Positions 59,201-64,000 of a stretch of DNA of 64,000 bases are shown piece by piece. Position numbers and translations under genes: made by a program. The stretch lies in the NCBI RefSeq assembly GCF_002814235.1, contig NZ_PHSU01000011.1, positions 1 to 64,000 of the forward strand, read 5' to 3'. Origin of the DNA: Pseudomonas sp. QS1027 (GTDB lineage Bacteria; Pseudomonadota; Gammaproteobacteria; Pseudomonadales; Pseudomonadaceae). The first letter of the stretch is position 1. Each line of letters starts with the position of its first letter. The notes under the pieces were generated by a model. That model was not told where the DNA came from, searched no databases, and was given only the letters and a program-made list of their open reading frames with translations.

Positions 59201-60573
59201 AGTCGGATGATGGACTGGGAACCAGCTGGATTGATATCTGGAGCCGTTCCGCCATGCTGCTGCCCAAGCCTGCCTCCGTCGGCGGCAGGCTGAGAAGATC
59301 CGGTATCCCTGCCGGTGTCGGATTGGAAGCCGGTGAATGGCACGCCGGGCTGAATGCAGGCAAGCTCTACCCAAGCGACCCCGACAGCACGGCCCACCAA
59401 ATCATCAATGACCTGGTCATGTCAGTCTGGGATACGCCCATGACATGGGAACTCAACTATTCCATGGAGCAAGAGACTCTCCTGCCCGCACAGCGAGGAG
59501 AACGCTTCAACCTCCTGTCCCTCATCCCGTTTTACGACTATTTTTCAAAACCCGCCGCCGAACGAAACAACGAAGAACATCTCACCCTCGCGCTGGAGGT
59601 CTTGCTCACGGCGCTGCCGGCGGCCAAAGGCGTGGGTTCTGCATTCAAGACATTGGGCAAGGCCACTCGAGCGGGCCTGCAGACGTCCCTGGGCCAAGGG
59701 CTGAAAAGCCAGGTCTTTTCCATTGGGCAGCACGGACTCACCACCTCGGCGGGGGAGACTGTCCGCAGAACCGCGATCGGGGGTTTATGGCAGACCCTGA
59801 ATCATGTCGGCAGTGGGGCCAGCGCAAGCCTTGCCAATCAGGCATTGCGCAAAGGCCTGCGCAAAAGTGGCCTGCAACTGACTTATGCCGCTGGCGAGAG
59901 CCTTTACGTTGCGCTCCCCTGGGTAGACAGCCCACGGCTATTCGTACGGGCGACCAATAAGCTCTGGCAACATCTACACAAGGCCAAAGACCAGGCTGTG
60001 GAAGTGCTGAACTACGCCAGGCAATTGTTCAGACGGCAACTTTACTGGGCCGTCAGCTACCTCACCAGAATGTTTTCCACTCAAGCACTGGGCAGCGTTT
60101 CTCTTGAGGAGACGCTGCCTGTCAGGCACTCCCCCAGGCTCGACTTTTTCCTCGATCCGGATACCCGGCAGTTCCTGGTGAAACGGATACCGGAAGCGAA
60201 CTCGGCCGAAGTCCATGCCGTTTATAAAAAGACGGCCAATAATCGCTCGGACGTGGTGTTTACCCATAAATTCCTGGTGAAAAACCCGGACGAGAGCTGG
60301 AATATTGCGGTCCGCGACAGGAATAACACCTGGGCGACGTTCACTCCCAAACAGCTCTTTATCTACCATGAGCAAATAGAAAACATGCTCCCAAGCCCCG
60401 CTCGGCGAAGTCAGTTCTATGTGCAAATGCAAGGTGATGCGCTTCAATCACAGGCCTGGAAAAAACTTCATGAGACCACCTTGGATGAGGCACGGACGCT
60501 TTCTATTTCACGACACAAACGCTCCGCGCCCGAAAGCACTCCATCGCCGGCCATAACCCCCCCTCATCGATAG
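56278..60573 (+). CDS. Large orphan protein, toxin-like architecture, function unknown
   Basis: The 1431-residue protein is not recognised. It has no signal peptide. Residues 1-45 are polar, rich in Thr, Ser, Glu and Pro. The middle (about 90-1000) is mostly helical and soluble. Around 1090-1130 the string LTLALEVLLTALPAAKGVGSAF looks like a moderately hydrophobic membrane-inserting helix, followed by a repeated Gly/Ala/Leu-rich amphipathic stretch (about 1130-1240). The C-terminal 170 residues look beta-rich (SPRLDFFLDPDTRQFLVKRI, HKFLVKNPDESWNIAVRDRN), ending in a basic tail. This resembles the layout of large Pseudomonas toxin-like proteins, but I see no catalytic motif. ATG 56278 (AGAGAA upstream) is preferred over ATG 56236, which has no ribosome site. 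It stands alone between acnA and a protease gene. Confidence 0.7.
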   Translation: MNTTSAKHEPALPETDQAQTTSSPPLEAETSAVEYTSESTLSLVETSFLSIVDQTDVIGGLSAPVIDVVNSPWLTAKDEYRHPSTTLRTLLSKADAGLTYSFGLFKTENNLPDNFLSDDHYDGAKSYWSDISQPLINIANQVRTLLADASDNSSRPLPDGRLYTANNVEVPWYSSARNHLLHSSPAVFKKAVDAATEHEGYREPYLPFSDWINENLGSIDKSAFKDEKDLLQRCLSFLERADVQIFSARLLKEMLPEYSQHIGSRTNLRLTAYAMARWSYEDTLAPFDSETAHWSADPENSEDAENKQSEEVMTLPIPAGSKAVDIHFARGLQRIALDAYCGGLRQVERTLKAFSDSDSESVFSILPQDPCASVLTEEQLHAKATERWGQIKSITEALYPHAFYPYFTMSDDITEIALAELRTLSSIDDATRAVSYICRRPDLHRRLSDFTGVSVQSGEGAWDVLRRLVRSLVAPAGSITDNGFSSIPAFIAPLVSANPDTALLELIFRGTLVTRQYIPASAWRPGIEPPKQAEIPIPETLLFLEDPDATFAANRQLLQNTLGETASTPALASRLLDKMGLSATFIQALPTWATLEHYQLLQGLPVFSEWAAKMTQSPTPASSSPLTPGEQSYLLVETLLSIAWPAVKDMWQLEPDLIGTITGPADETWSLLKERLIQAVHQRLMDENVTDKAGHATFLAGLLLQRARPELFLRDTDSLTRNYQSDIAAITLRWAARLLNEITPRASLAHSIADVVTMAWDLATQNGIDIGSQPMNDAPVASSAEGSTENPFSELVGLILGDQITATARAWGYEDAMEWVNLTKAVEERNQALLLSVEHERAPDLRAMASVQLWALGIDPDAPFGDQDVNMLDAFLCNMNMTPRDLHIAQRTALLKKFMDDSTLYKEKYKPIVKSQLELIFQNLPLQRLQILNTGRWRLLTPSSRHSLFYKSGTLAIVEFEPVEGNQTQFLNILKSDDGLGTSWIDIWSRSAMLLPKPASVGGRLRRSGIPAGVGLEAGEWHAGLNAGKLYPSDPDSTAHQIINDLVMSVWDTPMTWELNYSMEQETLLPAQRGERFNLLSLIPFYDYFSKPAAERNNEEHLTLALEVLLTALPAAKGVGSAFKTLGKATRAGLQTSLGQGLKSQVFSIGQHGLTTSAGETVRRTAIGGLWQTLNHVGSGASASLANQALRKGLRKSGLQLTYAAGESLYVALPWVDSPRLFVRATNKLWQHLHKAKDQAVEVLNYARQLFRRQLYWAVSYLTRMFSTQALGSVSLEETLPVRHSPRLDFFLDPDTRQFLVKRIPEANSAEVHAVYKKTANNRSDVVFTHKFLVKNPDESWNIAVRDRNNTWATFTPKQLFIYHEQIENMLPSPARRSQFYVQMQGDALQSQAWKKLHETTLDEARTLSISRHKRSAPESTPSPAITPPHR

Positions 60574-60586
60574 TGTTCTTCACCGC

Positions 60587-60605
60587 CCGGGCTTGAGAAG
60601 CCCGG
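60587..60605 (+). terminator. Hairpin after the orphan gene
   Basis: The eight-base stem CCGGGCTT/AAGCCCGG with loop GAG lies 14 bases after the stop codon. It is not followed by a T-run, so termination by it is uncertain. Confidence 0.45.
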
Positions 60606-60723
60606 CGTTGAAAAAACACCGGGCCGACCGCCGTTTTTCATTGGCCAGCGGCTCTGGCCCCTACGTTATGATATTTGGCCCGCAACGCCGGGCTTTTCTT
60701 GTTCAACGAATCGAGGACCCTGC

Positions 60724-61515
60724 ATGTCCGTTTTGCCCTGGGCCTATCTGGCCCTGCTTTCCCTTGGTTATGCCCTGGCCTTGAGCGTGGGCCATCTGGG
60801 GCTGCCCAGCCTGATCGCCTTCGCCCTGCTGCTGGCCGCCGGTGCCGCGGCATTCCAGCAGCGCAATCGCCCGGTTCGCTACCTCGGCCACGGCCTGTTC
60901 CTGCTGGTCGCCATCGGCCTGGCCCTGCACTGGCTGCCGGGCTTCCAGAATGGCCGGATGATCAGCGCGGTGCGTTTCACCCCGGACGCCGTGCCTTTCA
61001 CGATGTACCTCAACCTCGATAAACCGCTGATCGGCTTCTGGCTGCTGCTGGTCTGCCCGTGGGTGGTCAATCGCCGCTCCGCGCGACGGGTGCTGGGCAG
61101 CACGGCGCTTGCCGGGGCCGTGACATCGCTGCTGGCCCTGGGCGGCGCCATCAGCCTGGGCATTGTCGACTGGGCGCCGAAATGGCCGGAACAGGGTGGG
61201 CTCTGGCTGCTGAACAACCTGCTGCTGGTGAGCCTGGTCGAGGAAGTGCTGTTTCGCGGCTATATCCAGGGCGGCCTGAGTCGCTGCTTCAGATCCCTGC
61301 CACGGGGCGAGAGCCTGGCGCTGCTCAGTGCCGCGCTGATCTTCGGGCTGACACACCTGGGGGCAGGCTGGCAATGGGCGTTACTGGCGACACTGGCCGG
61401 TGTCGGCTATGGTCTGGCCTACCGTTTTGGCGGCTTGGCTGCGGCCATCGCTACCCATGTCGCGCTTAATACACTGCACTTCGTATTCTTTACTTATCCG
61501 ATGTTGCAACCGTGA
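60724..61515 (+). CDS. CPBP-family intramembrane metalloprotease
   Basis: The 263-residue membrane protein has about eight hydrophobic spans and the three CPBP motifs: EEVLFRGYIQGG (Glu pair and Arg), FGLTHLGAG (His), and HVALNTLHF (His and Asn). The family relates to CAAX prenyl proteases Rce1 and is used in bacteria for bacteriocin self-protection or membrane protein turnover. A GAGGA ribosome site lies just upstream. It lies downstream of the toxin-like orphan; the proximity is notable since some CPBP proteins give immunity, but a gap of 150 bases with a hairpin argues against one transcript. Confidence 0.9.
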   Translation: MSVLPWAYLALLSLGYALALSVGHLGLPSLIAFALLLAAGAAAFQQRNRPVRYLGHGLFLLVAIGLALHWLPGFQNGRMISAVRFTPDAVPFTMYLNLDKPLIGFWLLLVCPWVVNRRSARRVLGSTALAGAVTSLLALGGAISLGIVDWAPKWPEQGGLWLLNNLLLVSLVEEVLFRGYIQGGLSRCFRSLPRGESLALLSAALIFGLTHLGAGWQWALLATLAGVGYGLAYRFGGLAAAIATHVALNTLHFVFFTYPMLQP

Positions 61516-61675
61516 TAAATGGAACGGAAGTACCTGTTGGGTACTTTCGTCCGGTTAAACCCCCACACGGGAAACTGAACGCGTTAACTTCACGCGTGTT
61601 CGACTCGTATTCAAGGACGAGTACGAGTGCGCAAGGGCCAGAATGTGAACCGGCGTTGAAAGTTGAAAAATATAT

Positions 61676-61702
61676 TCAATATTTCCCCTACCTTGCCGAC
61701 AA
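61676..61702 (+). promoter_or_regulatory. Putative sigma-28 (FliA) promoter of aer
   Basis: TCAATATT-N11-GCCGACAA compares with the flagellar sigma consensus TAAAGTTT-N11-GCCGATAA at 5 of 8 and 7 of 8 positions with exact spacing. It ends 30 bases before the aer ATG, as is usual for chemotaxis receptor genes. Confidence 0.65.
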
Positions 61703-61731
61703 CCTGTCAAAGCCTTGCGGATAGAGAAACC

Positions 61732-63297
61732 ATGCGTAATAACCAACCCATTACCCAACGTGAACGCACCTTCCCCGCTCAGCAACGGTTGATTTCCACT
61801 ACCGACGCCAAAGGCGTGATCACCTACTGCAACGACGCGTTTGTCGAGATCAGTGGATTTTCCCGCGAAGAACTGATCCGCGCGCCCCACAACCTGGTGC
61901 GGCACCCGGACGTTCCGGCGGCGGTGTTTGCGCATATGTGGAACACTCTGAAACAAGGCCTGCCATGGATGGGCATTGTCAAGAACCGCTGCAAGAGTGG
62001 TGACCATTACTGGGTCAACGCCTATGTGACACCCGTTTTCGAAGGCAACCAGGTGATCGGCTACGAGTCGGTGCGGATCAAACCCACCGCCGAGCAGATC
62101 CGCCGTGCCGAGGCGCTGTACCAGCGCATCAACCAGGGCAAGTCGGCCGTGCCGCAGCGCGACAAGTGGCTGCCGGTGCTGCAGGACTGGCTGCCGTTCA
62201 TCCTGGTCAGCCAGGTCAGCTTCCTGATCGGCATCTGGCTCACTTCCTACTGGGGCTTCGCCCTCGCCGCGGCGATCTCGGTACCGCTCGGGCTGATGGG
62301 CCTGAGCTGGCAGCAGCGCGGCCTCAAGCGCCTGTTGCAGCTGGCCGAACAGACCACCTCCGACCCGCTGATCGCGCAGATGTACACCGACAGCCGTGGT
62401 GCCCAGGCCCGTCTGGAAATGTCCATCCTCAGCCAGGAAGCCCGTCTGAAAACCTGCCTGACCCGTTTGCAGGACACCGCCGAGCACCTGACCAGCCAGG
62501 CGAAGAAGTCCGACGAACTGGCGCAGAAAAGCTCCACCGGCCTGGATCGCCAACGCCAGGAGACCGAGCAGGTGGCCACTGCTGTCAATGAGATGGCCGC
62601 GACTACCCAGGAAGTCGCCAGCCACGTCCAGCGCACCGCCGATGCGACCCAGGAAGCCAATCGCCTGACCAGTCGCGGTCGCTCGATCGCCGGCGAAACC
62701 CGCGAGGCCATCGAGCGCCTGTCGGTGGTGGTCGGCGAGACCGGCAGCACGGTCACGCAGTTGGCCAAGGACAGTGACGAGATCGGCGGCGTGGTCGATG
62801 TGATCAAGGGCATTGCCGACCAGACCAACCTGCTGGCCTTGAACGCGGCGATTGAAGCGGCTCGTGCCGGGGAAATGGGTCGTGGTTTTGCGGTGGTTGC
62901 CGATGAAGTGCGTCAACTGGCGCAACGCACCAGCGAATCCACCGGGCAGATCCACGCCCTGATCGCCAAGCTGCAGCAGACCGCCAGCAACGCCGTGCAA
63001 ACCATGGACGCCGGCCACCGCCAGGCCCAGGAAGGCGTGGCCCGGGTCATGGAGGCCGATGCGGCGCTGGTGGGGATCAGCGAAGCAGTAGCCAATATCA
63101 CCGACATGACCACCCAGATCGCCGCGGCCACCGAAGAACAAAGCTCGGTAGCCGAAGAGATCAGCCGCAATATCAGCACCATTGCGCAACTGGCCGACCA
63201 GACCTCGGAACAGGCCCACGACTCGGCGCACTTGAGCGAGGAGTTGACCCGCACCGCCAATACGCAGTATTCGTTGGTGGAGCGTTTTAACCGGTAA
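61732..63297 (+). CDS. aer: Aerotaxis/energy-taxis receptor Aer
   Basis: The 521-residue protein has an N-terminal PAS domain that in Aer binds FAD ([38 protein letters not shown]), a hydrophobic hairpin that anchors it to the inner membrane from the cytoplasm (about 165-200), a HAMP-like segment, and a methyl-accepting signalling domain with the invariant hairpin tip [19 protein letters not shown] followed by [18 protein letters not shown]. It senses redox state and steers flagellar movement. ATG 61732 gives the usual family length. A sigma-28-like promoter precedes it and a clear terminator follows. Confidence 0.92.
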   Translation: MRNNQPITQRERTFPAQQRLISTTDAKGVITYCNDAFVEISGFSREELIRAPHNLVRHPDVPAAVFAHMWNTLKQGLPWMGIVKNRCKSGDHYWVNAYVTPVFEGNQVIGYESVRIKPTAEQIRRAEALYQRINQGKSAVPQRDKWLPVLQDWLPFILVSQVSFLIGIWLTSYWGFALAAAISVPLGLMGLSWQQRGLKRLLQLAEQTTSDPLIAQMYTDSRGAQARLEMSILSQEARLKTCLTRLQDTAEHLTSQAKKSDELAQKSSTGLDRQRQETEQVATAVNEMAATTQEVASHVQRTADATQEANRLTSRGRSIAGETREAIERLSVVVGETGSTVTQLAKDSDEIGGVVDVIKGIADQTNLLALNAAIEAARAGEMGRGFAVVADEVRQLAQRTSESTGQIHALIAKLQQTASNAVQTMDAGHRQAQEGVARVMEADAALVGISEAVANITDMTTQIAAATEEQSSVAEEISRNISTIAQLADQTSEQAHDSAHLSEELTRTANTQYSLVERFNR

Positions 63298-63314
63298 TCG
63301 TTAACACAGCCTGA

Positions 63315-63347
63315 AAAACCCGATGATTAATAGTCATCGGGTTTTTT
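63315..63347 (+). terminator. Intrinsic terminator after aer
   Basis: The ten-base stem AACCCGATGA/TCATCGGGTT (63317-63326 with 63334-63343) is followed by a T-run. Confidence 0.92.
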
Positions 63348-63651
63348 ATTGCCTGAAGAAAGTCAATCGACTCCATTTTTAAAGTAAGAAACTTCCTAAA
63401 ATATAAAAGCCTTTAACTGACATAACCTGACTCCATCAAAACCGCCCCTGCAAAACCCTTGACAACTTCAAACCGTTACTATTCGTTAAAGCCCAGGCAT
63501 GACATCCCATAGATAGTTACTACCCACTTGAGACGTTCATGCCTTATTTGCCAGATCAGCACGCGTCGACACAAAACACTCACAATAATCGGTAACGCGT
63601 CTGACCGTGAAACGACCTGACAACACTCAATTAGATAGCAGGACTATCCTT
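63348..63651. other. AT-rich intergenic region, mostly featureless
   Basis: About 300 bases with no gene. The sequence is AT-rich compared with its surroundings. A TTGACA hexamer at 63459-63464 could be part of a promoter for the downstream gene, but no good -10 element is found at standard spacing. I see no inverted repeat. Confidence 0.4.
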
Positions 63652-64000
63652 ATGATGGATCAAGTAAACACCCTACAGTCTCGCTTCATGAAAGAGGACC
63701 TTATCGCCCCCCGTGTCGAGCAAGCCGCCCCGGAGGATGGGCTGCTGCCAGTCGGCGAGCTTGACCGCCCTCTCTCGGTTTCCCTGCCACTGTGGCCGAA
63801 TGCACGACCCGATGACCTCTATCAACTCACCTGGAACAACGCATTGATTGGCGACCCCATTCAACTGCTTCCCCCTCTGCAACCTGGCGATATCCTGTAT
63901 GCGCACATCCCGGTCAGCGCACTCATCGTCGAAGGAACCTATCAACTCGGTTATCGAATCACTACAGGTCCGGGCGCCATCACCTATCTGTCGCCAACCA
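63652..64000 (+). CDS. N-terminus of an unknown, probably large beta-rich protein (cut by window end)
   Basis: An open frame begins at ATG 63652 (or the next codon, ATG 63655), has AGGA about 8 bases upstream, and runs to the window end without a stop (116 residues seen). The visible part has a short polar leader and then alternating strands, such as SVSLPLWPNARPDDLYQLTW, GDILYAHIPVSALIVEGTYQ and LGYRITTGPG. This reads like an immunoglobulin-like beta-sandwich repeat as found in large Pseudomonas surface or toxin-like proteins. No signal peptide is visible. The function cannot be assigned from this part. Confidence 0.65.
   Translation, partial: MMDQVNTLQSRFMKEDLIAPRVEQAAPEDGLLPVGELDRPLSVSLPLWPNARPDDLYQLTWNNALIGDPIQLLPPLQPGDILYAHIPVSALIVEGTYQLGYRITTGPGAITYLSPT

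Noticed and set aside
61519..61552. Hairpin-like GAAGTACC/GGTACTTTC after the CPBP protease gene
   Set aside because: The stem is imperfect and no T-run follows, so it is too weak to call a terminator.
63459..63464. TTGACA hexamer as promoter of the last, partial gene
   Set aside because: No acceptable -10 element at 16-18 bases, and it lies nearly 190 bases before the start codon.

Overview
The window looks like a chromosomal segment of a fluorescent Pseudomonas, most likely the P. fluorescens group. The main reasons are a pyoverdine locus (pvdS, pvdG, pvdL, pvdH, an mbtH-like gene), the Pseudomonas-type dsbRS/dsbDEG cluster, an acyclic-terpene (atu) cluster, a PA1571-type small protein, and Pseudomonas-type REP doublets carrying the TGTAGGAGC motif. 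The DNA is GC-rich and densely coded. I see no rRNA, tRNA, insertion sequence or CRISPR array.

Layout. 1-9.5 kb is an accessory toxin region. It holds the 3' part of a VasX-like type VI effector, a membrane protein likely to be its partner or immunity protein, a 1159-aa protein with a large-clostridial-toxin-type pore-forming region, and a 947-aa protein with two degenerate TIKI/ChaN-like repeats and two C-terminal repeats that resemble SH2 domains. 9.5-11.4 kb holds mbtH and pvdH, each behind its own PvdS box. 11.4-17.0 kb holds the copper-responsive type dsbRS two-component system, divergent from dsbD-dsbE-dsbG. 17.2-31.9 kb holds pvdL, pvdG and the iron-starvation sigma factor pvdS, with Fur and PvdS control sites. 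The dsb block therefore sits inside the pyoverdine locus.

31.9-33.4 kb has a periplasmic binding protein and a divergent TetR regulator (AtuR-like). 33.6-41.2 kb is a shortened terpene operon, atuA-atuC-atuD-atuE-atuF, behind a mirrored double operator. 41.3-45.6 kb has an exonuclease, PpnP, a Fic protein, an ABC exporter and a PA1571-type protein. 45.7-49.0 kb is a TetR regulator divergent from a three-gene operon (two metallo-beta-lactamase-fold proteins around a SnoaL-like protein). 49.0-56.0 kb is mostly housekeeping: pdxB, a MATE pump, tusA, rlmM, acnA. 56.2-60.6 kb is a 1431-aa orphan protein with a low-GC leader. It is followed by a CPBP membrane protease, an Aer-type energy taxis receptor with a sigma-28-like promoter, and the start of a further large protein cut by the window end.

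Working together: low iron relieves Fur on pvdS, and PvdS then reads the TAAAT-N16-CGT-type boxes before pvdG(-pvdL), pvdH and mbtH. PvdH supplies diaminobutyrate, PvdL starts the peptide, PvdG edits it, and the MbtH-like protein assists adenylation. AtuR and the unnamed TetR each appear to control the operon facing them. The least explained material is the toxin pair at 3.1-9.5 kb and the orphan at 56.3-60.6 kb.
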